DNA of 64,000 nt from Saccopteryx bilineata (GCF_036850765.1 NC_089498.1:49217795-49281794); one strand, 5' to 3'. Shown: positions 45,002 through 57,205, counted from the first letter of the stretch. Program-made: numbers and translations. The notes: generated from the sequence alone by a model not told the origin.

Positions 45002-45491
45002 TTGCAACCTCAAAGAAACAAGAAGAGTGTAGATGTAGAAAAAGGAATCACAAACCAAACTAAAATGGCAAAGAAAACTATAAGCCAGCCTTTTCATGTT
45101 GCATTCTTTTTTTCATGGGGACTACATGTTCCAGAGGATGAAGATTATGTTGTTGTATTTGTCGATTTTCCATTGGTAGTGGACTGGCGTATTCCACATG
45201 CACCTTGAGTTCAATAAGAAGTTTTTGATGTTGACGATTGTGATAGTTCAAGGGAGCAGGAAATTAAAAGAATCAGAAAAGGAAATGAGGCCTGATCTAT
45301 GTCTCCCAGATTTGTATCTACAGTCTACACCAAAGCAATTATTTTTACCCACATCTATGAGCTTTGAACATAAATCACTAGATCCACATCATTTAGTTAT
45401 CCTAACAACTTCAAGACGGCTACACGAAAAAGCATCTCGAGGTAGTCGTTTTCCCAGTGCTCAGAGATTCCCAGAGAAGGAACATTTCTAA
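45002..45491 (+). pseudogene. Possible decayed pseudogene or exon remnant, not identified
   Basis: Two adjacent frames have coding-like composition. The first (45002-45208) ends in an acidic, valine-rich stretch VPEDEDYVVVFVDFP. Further downstream the same strand offers FDVDDCDSSREQEIKRIRK in one frame, then a +1 shift gives a 97-codon frame (45198-45491) containing SFEHKSLDPHHLVILTTS. Stops and a frameshift break any single product. I do not recognise the protein and see no poly(A) tail or duplication. It could also be chance coding-like sequence. Confidence 0.25.
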
Positions 45492-45589
45492 TTTCCCAGG
45501 TGCCAGGAAGTTTTCTATGCCTAACTATAATTCTTTCTTCTGTAATATAAGCCCTGACTCTACCCAGCTGACTAAAACAGCTCCTTATC

Positions 45590-46000
45590 TTCATCTGGAT
45601 AATATTTCCTTGCCTATTTGAAGGTTGTTATTACAGCTTCTCTGTACTCCAGCATTCTTTTCCATGGGCCAACTGATTCTAGTCTATTTTGTAACCCTTT
45701 CAGCACTTTTATTTCTGTCTTTTGGATAATCTCCAAGTATTCTGGATCTCATTAAGATTAGCTGGGAAAGAACTAGATGGAATCAAGGCCATGCTGAGTC
45801 AAGGACCTGAGTTACCTCGTGGTTTCTCTTTGTTGCAATTACTTATACTTATGCACCTTGTGTTATCAAGTTTGTTTCCCATTGTAGCACCAGGTTGGTA
45901 CTTCCTGGTAAGTTCAGGATCCACTATGATTTTCAGACCTTTTCCGTTAAACTTGAGTCGTGTTTTTCCCTTTCTGTAACTTAAAATAATGATTTCTTTT
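45590..46000 (-). repeat. Possible old CR1/L3-type LINE relic
   Basis: The tract around TTCTCTGTACTCCAGCATTC and GCTGGGAAAGAACTAGATGG loosely resembles ancient CR1/L3 3' sequence. Weak. Confidence 0.2.
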
Positions 46001-46204
46001 CTGGGTAAATTACTCTTCCATTTTGAATGTTGCTTGCACCATGACTTAATGCTTAAGAAATAGTTTTAAACTCCTTCCTATCTCTTTTTAGGAAATCCTT
46101 TCATACTTTTTCAGCAGAATAAAAATGTTCAAAAAACAAAACAACAACAAAAAAAAACAAATTATATCAGTGATAGTAGAGGTTTGAATTGTAGAAAAAA
46201 ATTA

Positions 46205-46350
46205 CTCTAACTTGCTTATTATACAGACGATAAAACTAAGATTTAAAATGACTGAACAGTTTGTTCCAGGTCACAAAGATTCCCAGGAGCAGAGGCAGGA
46301 TTAAAGAACAGTCATCTGATTCTCAGTTGCATGCTCTTTCTACAACACAG
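46205..46350 (-). repeat. MIR element
   Basis: CAGACGATAAAACTAAGATT, CCAGGTCACAAAGATTCCC, GCAGGATTAAAGAACAG and GCATGCTCTTTCTACAAC follow MIR in reverse. Confidence 0.65.
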
Positions 46351-46620
46351 TGAATGAAGCCTTTCAACCATTCCCTATGTTACACTCCCAAAGTTAACAA
46401 GATAGGATAGTCAAATAAGGAAGGCATGGAAATGATAAATTTGAAGGTGTTTAATAGAAAACTGCTTTTATTATAAATTATACAATCTTATTGAATAATA
46501 TATATTATATATATTATACACTAGGCTCTCATCCTATTATTTTATTGGAAAAATATATTTTAGTTAGCAAGAACTCTTCAATTAATCAAAGTAGGTTCTC
46601 CCCATTGAACTTTTATTTTT

Positions 46621-46798
46621 ATTTTTTTACATTTTTTATTATTCATTTTAAAGAGAGGAGAGAGATAGAGAGAGAAGGGGGGAGGAGCAGAAATCATCAA
46701 CTCCCATATGTGCCTTGACCAGGCAAGGCCCAGGTTTAGAACTGGAGACCTCAGCATTTTAGGTCGACTCTTTATCCACTGTGCCACCACAGATCCAG
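46621..46798 (-). mobile_element. Type C bat SINE (first of a pair)
   Basis: Minus-strand copy with GA-rich tail and CACTGTGCCACCACAG head. TGAACTTTTATTTTT and TGAATTTTTATTTTT (46606-46620 and 46799-46813) flank it with one mismatch. Confidence 0.92.
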
Positions 46799-46821
46799 TG
46801 AATTTTTATTTTTAAACTTTT

Positions 46822-47031
46822 TTTTATTTGTATTTTTTTAATTTATTCATTTTTAGAGAGGAGAGGGAGAGGGAGAGAGAGAGAGGAGAGAGAGACAGAG
46901 AGAGAGAAGGGGGAGAAGCTGGAAGCATCAACTCCCATATGTGCCTTGACCAGGCAAGCCCGGGGTTTCGAACCGGTGACCTCAGCATTTCCAGGTCAAT
47001 GCTTTACCCACTGCGCCACCACAGGTCAGGC
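46822..47031 (-). mobile_element. Type C bat SINE (second of a pair)
   Basis: Cleaner copy in the same orientation, with GGGTTTCGAACCGG B-box region and head CCACCACAGGTCAGGC. TAAACTTTT flanks it (46813-46821 and 47032-47040); its left duplication touches the right duplication of the first copy. Confidence 0.92.
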
Positions 47032-47084
47032 TAAACTTTTAATGATATAAATCTTCAGATGTATTCAAATATAGAGAGCACAGA

Positions 47085-48090
47085 ATAATGAATCCAGATT
47101 CAGCAATTATTAGTTCCTGGTCAACCTACTTTTATCTATAGACCCCATGTTCCATGCAATTATTTTATGAAAACCTGATGCATTTTATCTATAAATATAT
47201 CTCAGTATGTATATCTAAAAGATAAGAATACTTTGTTTAAACCATAACCATAATAGTTATCACATTTAGAAACATTAACAGTAATTTCGAAAAACCAACT
47301 ATCCAATCATACAATTGCTTAATATCATCAAATAGCTAGTCATTGTCCATATTCCCTATTTTTTATTTGTCTGTGTATATATGTTTGTGTGTTTGATTGA
47401 GATCAAAATAAATCTGTACAATATTACTGAAATTGCAATATAAGCAATTGACTTATATGTCTCTTAGATCCCATTTAATCTGTGACTTCTCCTTTTCTCT
47501 TTTTCCCTTTGTATTATAATTTTTTGTGGAGGAAACTAGGGTTTGTTTGCCCTGTGTAGTTTCTGTAGTCTGCATTTTGTCACTGAACTTCCATAGTGTG
47601 ATGCAACATGTTCATCTGCACCTCATTATTTCCTATAATCTGATGGTTAGATATAAAGGATTAATTACAGAAAAGACCACTTCATAGTTGATGTTGTATT
47701 CTTCTATCAGGAGGTAAATTGTTACCAACTATTACTGGCGGTTGCCAAGACCTTTTAGTTTATAAAAAAGTTCAAAAAATGTGATATATAACTTTATTTA
47801 CTAGAATATTTTTAAATAGTATTTATATTAACTAGTGGGTTGTTCGTTAGTATTTTTGTCAATATCTCTTCAATACTTGCTTGTATAAAGCTTGTTCTCT
47901 TAGAGACTACACAGTAAAGGTGCAGATAAGCAATATTTTCTAAGTGATTACATGTTCATAATAGTTTGCCTGTGGTCATTTTACTTGAAGATCATGTTGG
48001 GTGATTATAAAATCTATGGCTGACATTTTTTGAGTGTTTTAAATATGATACTTTCTTGTCCTCTGTGTAAAATATTGCTGTCAATTAGTA
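47085..48090 (-). repeat. Old LINE-like relic
   Basis: Phrases such as CAGATTCAGCAATTATTAG, ATAACCATAATAGTTATCAC and CTTAATATCATCAAATAGC resemble an old mammalian L1-associated consensus in reverse sense. The assignment is from memory and weak. Confidence 0.4.
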
Positions 48091-48303
48091 ATAATAATCT
48101 GAATTTTTTTTCCTTGTAAATGACGTGCTTGGATACTCAAAATATTTCTTGTTATTTTTAAGAGAAACTTTTAGATTTAAAACTATATTAGTTTTACTAA
48201 AATATATCTCTGCAATGGGATTATATTGGTTCATTTTTCCAGGGACATGATGCATTCTTTCAATGTGGAGTTTTAATCCTATTACTTTAAAAATAATGTT
48301 TAA

Positions 48304-48685
48304 GGCCCTTGCTGGTTGGCTCAGTGGTAGAGCTTCGGCTCAGCGTGTGGAAGCCCTGGGTTCAATTCTGGGTCAGGGTACACAGGAGAAGCTCCCATCT
48401 GTTTCTCCACCCTCCCCCTCTCCTTCCTCTCTATTTCCTTCTTCCCCTCCCGCAGCCAAGGCTTCATTGGAGCAAAGTTGGCCCAGGCGCTAAGGGAGCC
48501 TCCATGGCCTCCGCCTCAGGCGCTAGAATGGCTCCAGCCACAATGGAGCAATGCCCCAGATGGGCAGAGCATTGCAACCTGGTGGCCATGCCGGGTGGAT
48601 CCCAATCGGGTGCATGCAGGAGTCTTTCTGACTGCCTTCCTGCTTCTAACTTAGGAAAAATACAAAAAAAAAAAAAAAAAAAAAA
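48304..48685 (+). mobile_element. Type A bat SINE
   Basis: Head GGCCCTTGCTGGTTGGCTC, B box slightly changed (GGGTTCAATTCTG), complete body, >20-nt poly(A). Only the short GTTTA is evident on both flanks. Confidence 0.94.
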
Positions 48686-48719
48686 GTTTAGCATTTGACT
48701 GATTCCATTACTCTTAGTT

Positions 48720-50715
48720 TTCCTCTTTTGGGACTCCTATTATACATACATCTTTCTGGCATGCTTTTATCATCTGTAGGAAAACTATTCTCCTCTTTTT
48801 TGCCTTATAACATTTTTATGGGCAATCCTGTTCTGCTGTGCAGTTTAAGTGAATGAGTTTTCCTGTTCTTTGAGAAAGGAGGTGTGGTCAAAATATATCT
48901 ATATTTTGTTGATTCAGAACTCCAAAGCTTCCTCTTTGAACAGTATGATAAAAAAAATATGTCCTCATCCTGAAATCTGCCTCCCTCTCTCTACCCACTT
49001 TTAACTGGTCCTTCCTTCTCTTTTCTCTGTCCTATTGCTCCAGTGTTCAGTCTGGTTTCTCTTCTCACCAGTTTCTCCAGGGCATCAGATTCTGTCTTGT
49101 TAGGGAACACTGGCTGGATAACTTCGAGAATTTGTATGGCCCAAACTGATCCATCACCATCAGACCTAGTGAATCACAGACCGTGGCACTACCTATGAGC
49201 TGGATTATGCAGAACATTCTCCCATGTTCAGCAGCCATATATAAGCAGTTGTGGGGTACTGTGTCACCTCATTTTGTTTTACATGTTGTCTGTGGCCCTT
49301 TGATTTTGCTTTTCTAGTTATTTTATTTTTATGGAACTTAGGTGTTACTCTGGTACATATGCCTGGAATCTTTAAAAAGTAAGCAAATCAACAGCAAAAA
49401 GGTGATGTAAAATATCACCTTATTTGGTATTTCCTAAGACTTGACTGTATTCAGTTATATCTCTGATAACTTTTATACTACAGTAAAACTTTAAGAGAAT
49501 GGTTCATGATAATTTCTGATATTTGGGCAATGCAGAATCTTGAATCACCAGGGGAGAAAAAGGAGTCTTGGCCTAACTTTTAGTTTACTGCAGATTTAAT
49601 TTAATTAGAACGTCCTATTCTAGTGTTTAATATTTTGATAGCCTAAGGCTCTGAATACTAAGCATACTGAATTCCATCCAGCTGTTTTAATACTTTCTAG
49701 GACCAAATTTCAAATATATGTTATAAACACCTGTCTCAATATTTTGGCTAGTTTACTGAGAATGGATAAATTATTGAGTATTCATATATTTTAAAGGAAT
49801 TTGTAACCTCCTAGCTTATGGGAAGCATGTTGATTTTTTCTTTTTTGTCACATTGATTTTTTAAAATTGATTTTCTCAGAAGTGCATTTCTCCTAATTGG
49901 TGTCTCTCCTAAAAGGTAAAATTTACCTCACAGGTTGATGGCAGTCATGGGTAATGGCAAAGGGAAAAAGTTGAGGGCAGCCCTGGAACTTAATTAACAT
50001 CTAGTATAATTTGAACTCTTGTTTTCTGAAGGAAAATTAAAATATTTTGTTAAAGAACAAAAGAACTGAATGTTATTTTAAAATTATAATATCCAAGAAA
50101 TTATATAACCCATTGAGAAATTTGAGTTATATATCTATACTTTTAAAAAATCAATATGTCATTTTGAACAAATCAGGTCACATTGGACCATTGGGATAAA
50201 AAACTAAAATTGAAAAGGCAGAATCTTTCCATAAGCAAAAAATGGTCCTGAATAAGTAGAATTTAATTCAAGCTTGTTCTTGCTGTGTACTGATTGCTTG
50301 GGTACTTACAATGATACATTGATAATTCACTAACTCATTCATTTAAAATCCATTCATTTTTATGCTTTTTATATGCCAAGACCTGCATTAACACATATGT
50401 GGATTAATATGATATTGCCTCTACAAATACAAAGCAACCAGTCCAGAACCTATACCTCTGACCACCTTCTTTATCAGGCTTTTAGACTCTGGGCCACTAT
50501 CCACCTGCCCTAGTTACCACAGTGCCAAGTACTATAGAAGTAGTGACAGTCCCTATACCCCAGAGCCTGCTAAAATTATTCATATTAGCCAATCTGATGA
50601 AGAAGTACCAGTATCAGTCAGGAGGCAGAGAGGGAGGGGGAAATAAAGACAAGAGCCTTTACTGTGGTTTCTGTGAAAAGGAATAGGTGAGGCAGGGTAA
50701 ACAATTTTAGGATTG
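48720..50715. other. Mostly unassigned non-coding sequence
   Basis: No coding signal. Some parts (48720-48900, 50430-50640) have the look of old repeats that I cannot name. Confidence 0.35.
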
Positions 50716-51964
50716 GATTGGCTAGTCTGTTGAAACCATTCTTTCTCCCACGGAATGGTCTTGGTACCTTGTCAAAATCAATTTTTCGTCAATGCATAGG
50801 TATATTTCTGGACTCTCAATTCCATTCCATTCCATTGATCTATATGTCTATCCTTATAGCCCATACCATACTGTCTTAATTACAGTAGCTCTGTAGCAAG
50901 CTTTGAAATTGAGAAGTGTGAGTTCTCTAACATTTTTTTCCCCAAAATTGTTTGGCTATTCTATGTCCCTTGAATTTCCATATAAATTTTGAAATAATTG
51001 TCAAATTCTAGCAAAAAAAAAAAAAAGGCAGCTAGGATTTTGATAAGGATTGTATTGAATATATAGATCATTTATTTTATTTTTCTCTTTTTTTTCAAAT
51101 TTCCACTCTAATATTTATATTTTCATCCTGCTGCTTTTTTTTCTAGATTCTTAAGATGGGAAATTAGGTTATTATTTAAGATTTTTCTTCTTTTTAATAT
51201 AGACAATATAGCCACAAATTTCCCTTGAATCACTGCTTGCCTGCATCTCATAGGTTGAGTATGTTTTGCTTTAGTTTTCATTTGACCTATTCGTCATTTA
51301 GGTGTGTGTTGTTTAATTTTTACCTATTTGTGAATTTATGTCTGTTATTGATCTCTAATTTTATTTTATTGTGATAAGAGGGCATATTTCATATGATTTC
51401 ATTATCATGAAACTTCTCTTATGACCTAACATAGCATTTACCCTGGAGAATGCCTCATGTGTACTTGAGAAGAATGTGTTATTCTGAAGTTGTTTGAGGG
51501 AATGTTTTGAATATGTTTGTCAAATTTAATGGTTTATAGTGTTGGTCACATCCTCTATTTCTTTTTTGATCTTCTGGCTTTCCTATACATTATTAAAGGA
51601 AAGGTATTGATGTCTCCAACTCTTATTTTTCCTTTTACTTCTGGCAGTTTTTGCTTCATGTATTTTGGGACTCTGCTGTGAGGTATACACATTTATTATT
51701 ATATGTTTTTGATGGATCAGACCTTTTTATTTTTAAAAATCTATTTTCTTAGTGATTTCTCTGAGTTTACAGTTAATGTGTTAATTTATAGCAATCTAGT
51801 TTAGGTTAATTCCAACTTAATTTTGATAAGATACAAAATTTTGATCTTATATAGCTTTATTCCTTTCCCCTTTCCTTTTGCTATTGTAGTCATAAAATTA
51901 TATCTTAAACATTGGGCAGACATCAACACAGATTTATAACTATTACTTTAAGAATTGTCTTTTA

Positions 51965-52347
51965 GCGGTAGAGTGTCGGCCTAGCGTGCGGAGTACCCGG
52001 GTTCGATTCCCGGCCAGGGCACATAGGAGAAGCGCTCATTTGCTTCTCCACCCCTCCGCCGCGCCTTCCTCTCTGTCTCTCTCTTCCCCTCCCGCAGCTG
52101 AGGCTCCATTGGAGCAAAGATGGCCCGGGCGCTGGGGATGGCTCTGTGGCCTCTGCCCCAGGTGCTAGAGTGGCTCTGGTCGCAACATGGCGAGGCCCAG
52201 GATGGGTCGAGCATCGCCCCCTGGTGGGCAGAGCGTTGCCCCATGGTGGGCGTATGGGGTAGATCCTGGCCGGGCGCATGTGGGAGTCTGTCTGACTGTC
52301 TCTCCCTGTTTCCAGCTTCAGAAAAGAAAATGCAAAAAAAAAAAAAA
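51965..52347 (+). mobile_element. Type A bat SINE, 5'-truncated inside the A box
   Basis: Begins GCGGTAGAGTGTCGGCC, missing the first ~22 nt of the head, but is otherwise complete with B box GGGTTCGATTCCC and poly(A). AATTGTCTTTTA flanks it exactly (51953-51964 and 52348-52359), so the truncation happened during insertion. Confidence 0.95.
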
Positions 52348-53131
52348 AATTGTCTTTTAAATTACATAGCAAGTTACAAACAAAAAAATTATATTTATAC
52401 TGTCTTTTGTATTTATCTGTATAGATATCTTTACCAGTACAGTATATTTCTTTATGTGGATTCAAGTTACTGTTTAGTGACTACATTTTAGCCTGAAGGG
52501 TTCCCTTTAGTATCCCTTTATGTGTTCTAGCAATAAATTTTCTTGTATATAATTTATCTGAAAATGTTTTTATTTCTTCTTTGTTTTTGGAGAATGGTTT
52601 GCTGGATATAAAATTCTTAGTTGATTAATTTTTCTTTCAGCATTTTGAATATGTCATTACCGTTATATTCCTACTTCCATGGTTTCTGATGAGAAATCAG
52701 CTACTAACCTTATTGAGGAGCCTTTTGTATGTGATGACTTATTTTCTCTTACTTTTTTAGGAGTCCCTGTCTTTCATCAACTTGATTATGAAGTGACTAT
52801 GTGTGAATCTCCTTGGTTTAATCCATCTTAGTGTTTGTTGAGCTTCTCAAATGTGTAAATTAACAAGCTTTGGTCTGTTTATTTTTTCTTCTTTTTCTTT
52901 CTCTTCCTTAAACTTGGTAATAAAGTTGATCTATCTTCAGCTTTTCTGTCTTTATTCTGACTGCTGAAATTTCCTGTTGAGCCTCTTCGTGAAATATTTA
53001 CTTCTGTTATTTTTTAACTTCAGAATTTCTATTTGACTCCATTTTATAATTTCTATTTATTAATTTCTATTCTGTGAGTAGTGATTTTTATACTTTCCTT
53101 TAGTTCTTAGAATATTTACTTTAACACCCTG

Positions 53132-53301
53132 CCCAGGTAGCTGGGTTGGTTAGAGCATTGTCCTGATATGCTAAAGTTGTGGGTTTGATCTCTGGACAGG
53201 GTACATATAAATAACCTAGACATGTTTTCTTTGAATATATGTACCCTGATTTATTAATGTCATCCCATTACCATTAATAAAAATTTATTTAAAAAAAAAA
53301 G
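53132..53301 (+). mobile_element. tRNA-headed SINE with an L1-derived 3' tail
   Basis: The first ~80 nt are tRNA-like: A-box region TGGGTTGGTTAGAGC and B box GGGTTTGATCTC, closest in my reading to an isoleucine-type tRNA. From about 53208 the sequence (ATAACCTAGACATG, then TTTGAATATATGTACCC and so on to CATCCCATT) matches the last ~60 nt of the intact L1 3'UTR with about six differences, and ends in an A-rich tail. Target-site duplications are not clear. Confidence 0.75.
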
Positions 53302-53509
53302 AATTAACTGATAAATGCATAAATGAATGTTAATAACAAGTTGATATTTCTCTTCATTTCTAAAATCAGTAAATAAATGGTTTTTCTAAAGATTTTTTTT
53401 TTTTTTTTAGTATTTTGAACACAATTGAAATTGCTGATTTAATTTTTTGTCTTGTAAGTATAAAGTCTGGGCTTCCTTAGGGACAACTATGATGTGAAAC
53501 AATTGCCCC

Positions 53510-54485
53510 TAACACTTTTTTCTACAAATAACAGAAAATTGTTTTCATTGAGAAAAAGGCTCTTATGAGTGGATTATTCCAGAGAATCACCCAATAGGTC
53601 AAATATCAATAATAACAGTTTTCTGGGAATGGGGCTTGGAAGGAGCTCTAATCCTGTTCTAACCTTCTTGTGGCTGTGCCAGGCTTCTGGTTTTAACCAT
53701 GATTGCAAGCTGTTTGTTTTCAAGGTTATTGTAGAGCTGGGAGGGAGGTGATGGGAATAGAGATCACACTGTTTTTACTGATTTTCAGCTATTTTTTTGG
53801 AATAAAAGCTCTCTTGATTGCTGCAATCCTTTGGTTAATTTCCAAAGCTCTGAAAAGGTTCATTCTTATAATTATTTTTACCAGTATTTTTAGTGCTTTT
53901 ATGGAGGAGAGTGTTTTCAAAGCTTCTTACTCTGTTGTTGTTTTTTTACTATCACCCTGATGTCCTCTTTTAATAATAAATAATTTTTAATAATATCCTT
54001 TACTGTCCTGAAATGAAATTCATGGGTAATATAACCTACCAATACACATAATTTCAATATAATTACCTAACTGTAATATAATGAATAAGCAAATAATATA
54101 TTAATAATAATTAAAATACTTGGGTACAACTTTATTAGAAGACAAAATGAAAGATTCAGATACTTACATCTATTTGTAGAATCACACTGAATTAGACATT
54201 ACAAATAGATATGATTATATATCTTTGGAGTACTCAAATACCATGTGTGGCCATTGATATTATGGTTTTCAAAAATGCTGAACAGTTCTTGGTAAAGTTC
54301 CAAACAAAACAAAGTACAATCTTCCCTCGATTTACATTGAACTTGCATTTCTGGAAAATTTAGTATATATTAAAACCATGTGAAAAATAGATTAGTGTTT
54401 TTATGTAAAACTGAATTTGGTCCTAGGCTTAGATAATTACATACAGGTTTTTTTAATAATCTACATGAATGGTTGTTGGGACATA
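53510..54485. other. Unassigned non-coding sequence
   Basis: May include the outermost part of the old L1, but no phrase is secure. Confidence 0.35.
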
Positions 54486-54489
54486 AAAA

Positions 54490-54663
54490 TCTAGCATGCT
54501 GTGGAACTGCTCCTCACATCCATGGCGACTACCTACTGAATGTCAGTAATATCACCATAATTTTTAGACCCTGTCAGACACATTCCCCCTCCCCACAAAA
54601 TAGTCCCAAAATGCCCCCTAGGAGGCAGTAGAGGGCAGTACTACTCCTTTAAGAACCACTGCT
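54490..54663 (-). repeat. MER20-like hAT element, diverged
   Basis: Right end AAGAACCACTGC with upstream CAAAATGCCCCCTAGGAGGC and CATCCATGGCGACTACCTAC follows the MER20 layout read in reverse. Confidence 0.5.
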
Positions 54664-54699
54664 TTAGATGATCTTTTAGGTTTTGTTTGGAGTTTGGTT

Positions 54700-55205
54700 T
54701 TGTTTGGCTTGATTCTTGTTTTTGTTTTAATCTAAGATATACCAAGTTCCAAAGAACGTTCCCCAATAAGAAAAACAATAAGCTGATCAAATACAAGTTA
54801 GGTATATTCACAACTCAACCACTACTCCCTCCTCCTCCACTTCTACTTTTCAGGATACTTGAAAACTGATATAATAACTAAAACATTTACAGACACTTTG
54901 ATGGATTAGATGCCCAAACACTATTTTTCCTTTGTAATTTTTATTGTAAATGAGAATTTTATTTGATTTAGTCAGATGAAAAAATATAGAAACATATCTA
55001 CAGAGAATAGTAAAACTGCTCTTCTCTGTGAGAAAGGTTTAGTAATTCCATTGATATGTTTCTGTATTTGGATGGTCTAATGGTCTAAATTCCTTGAGTA
55101 GGATTGTGTCCAAAAGACCTTCACTTTGTCTCTCTATGAAAATAAGTGAATGGTATATGAAGAAGTCACTAAATTTCATGGTCATAACAGTTTCAAGGAA
55201 CTAAC
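54700..55205. other. Unassigned non-coding sequence
   Basis: No gene or recognised repeat. Confidence 0.45.
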
Positions 55206-55520
55206 ATTATGAACCTAGCCATTTTATTTGTTTTCTTTTTTCTTTTTTACTTTTTGACATTTTCCAACCATTTCTAACCCCCTTTACAACTCTCTGCCTT
55301 TGGAAATCACCAATCTCTTCTCTGTATCTATGAGCTTTGTTTGTTTATTTGTTTGTTTAGACTCCACATACAAGAGATCATATGATATTTGTTTGCCTGA
55401 TCTATTTCTCTTAGCTTAGAGCCCTCATGGTTCATCCATGTTACCACAAGTGGCAAAATTTTGTTCTTTTTATGGCTGAATCACATTTTATTGTGTAAAT
55501 ATACAAAACTTCTTTATCCA

Positions 55521-55634
55521 TTCATCTATCAGTGGACACTTAGGTTGTTTCTATATATGGGCTATTATAAATAATGCTTCATCTATCAGTGGACACTTAG
55601 GTTGTTTCCATATATGGGCTATTAGAAATAATGC
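55521..55634. repeat. 57-bp tandem duplication within the old L1
   Basis: Two adjacent copies (55521-55577, 55578-55634) starting TTCATCTATCAGTGGACAC, differing at very few positions (TTTCTAT/TTTCCAT, TTATAA/TTAGAA). Confidence 0.93.
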
Positions 55635-56141
55635 TTTAATGAACATGGGAGTGCATATATCTTTTCAAGTTAGTGTTTTCATTTTCTTCAATAAACACTC
55701 AGTGAAATTTGTAGATCATATAGTAGTTTTGTTTTTTAACTTTTATGAGAAACCTCCAAACTGCTTTTCACAATGGGTGCACTAATTTACATTCCTACCA
55801 GTAGTTCACAAGGGTTCTCACTCTGCATCCTCACTAACACTTGCTATTTCTTGTCTTTTTGATAACAGCCATTCTAACAAGTACACAGTGATATCTCATG
55901 GTGGTTTTGATGTGTATTTTCTGATGATTAATGATGTTAAACATCTTTTTATGTGCTTATTGGTCATCTGTATGTCTTCTTTGGAAAAATGATTATATAG
56001 ATCTTATGCCTATTTTTTGTCTTTTCTTTGCTATTGAGTTGTATGAGTTCTTTATTTATTTTAGATATTAGTCCCCTATCAGGCTTGCAAATGTTTTCAC
56101 TTGGTAGATGGTTTCCTTTGTTGTGTAGAAGCTTTTTAGTA

Positions 56142-56516
56142 CAAGGGGTCCTTGGGTTATGACAGTCTCAACATACAATGTTTTGAGTTTACAATGCTCA
56201 CTGCCATAAAAACTTTAAAAAATTGAGACATGAGAGTTTCAGCTTACACTGTTAGTGTCATACGTAGGGACTACATGGGCAAACTAGTTTGGTCGCGCAT
56301 GGCGGGAGAAGACACAGTAACACGTACAGTATAGTATGTTTATGTCCTTTTCTTTTTCCTTTGGCTTAGTTGTGTTTTTATGTCCTAGATTATTATTTTA
56401 CAACTGTGTTAGGATACATAAGTGACTTAGGCTAGGGTGTGTTTTGACTTACACCAAAATTTGGGTTATGTCACTGTCGTAGGAATGGAACTGTGTCATA
56501 ACCCAAGGACCCCCTG
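56142..56516. mobile_element. Tigger-like MITE, 375 bp
   Basis: Ends CAAGGGGTCCTTGGGTTATG and, complement of the right, CAGGGGGTCCTTGGGTTATG are ~24-bp inverted repeats with one mismatch, bordered by TA on each side (56140-56141, 56517-56518), the target of mariner/Tigger transposons. The L1 sequence is continuous when it is removed. No transposase is encoded. Confidence 0.88.
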
Positions 56517-56649
56517 TATAATGCAGTTCCATTTATTTATTTTTGCTTAGTTACTTGTGCTTTTGGTATCTGATTCAAATATCATCACCCAGACCTATGT
56601 CAAGGAGCTTACTGCCTATGCTTTCTTTTAGGGTCAAACACTGGGACCC

Positions 56650-57200
56650 TTGCTATTTTGATGGACATGTGGTTTTATCTGTTCTGATGAATCTAATGAC
56701 AAAAGTTCTATGAAGTGAATCTCCACTGGTTCTCAATAAGCTACAAGCAAATTCTTTCCTTTGTGTTCAAGACTATTTATGAATATTGCTTAAGATGATG
56801 TAATATCTGTAACCTTCTTCTGACCTGCTGAAATTAATACTGAATTAGTCAGCCTCCATGTTGCCAGGTAATGTGAAATGCTGTGGTTCTGGCCTTCATT
56901 CTAATGGATTTAGAATTATATGCATTTATACTTCCACAGTATCTATAAGCTGTGCCCCTGAATCTGAAAGCAGATATGCTAAGGCATGTAGTTCTTTAAG
57001 TCTCTCAATAGCTAAAGAACTCTTCTTATAGTTTATGGACATTTATATTTTGGGTTGCTCCTTTCGTTTCTGTAACACAGAATGATGCATTCCCACCAGA
57101 TAAGTCTGTAGCTTTAAAAAATTCTGAATTTGATTCCACCAGAGGGCGCCATGGTAAACTTTATTTTCAAAGAGACCCATAACAGGTCAGCTAAGATATT
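56650..57200. other. Unassigned non-coding sequence
   Basis: No gene or recognised repeat. Confidence 0.45.
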
Positions 57201-57205
57201 CCAAA

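Larger units (their letters stand above)
50725..53510 (-). mobile_element. Old L1 (ORF2 N-terminal half and upstream), decayed
   Basis: Reading low to high coordinates on the reverse strand, 50760-51060 matches the L1 tract with ATTTCTGGACTCTCAATTCC and TTTGGCTATTCTATGTCCC; 52560-52760 holds GGTTTCTGATGAGAAATCAG and TTGTATGTGATGAC; 53450-53490 holds GTCTGGGCTTCCTTAGGGAC. The element lacks its 3' end. It is interrupted by a type A SINE (51965-52347) and a tRNA-headed SINE (53132-53301). No ORF survives. Confidence 0.75.
55212..56645 (-). mobile_element. Old L1 3' end (ORF2 C-terminal region and 3'UTR) split by a MITE
   Basis: Reverse-strand L1 phrases include CCACATACAAGAGATCATATG, TTTATGGCTGAATCACATT, TGTATGAGTTCTTTATTTAT, GTTGTGTAGAAGCTTTTTAG and, after the inserted element, ATTTATTTTTGCTTAG and GTCAAGGAGCTTACTGCC. 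A 57-bp block is tandemly duplicated at 55521-55634. Confidence 0.8.
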
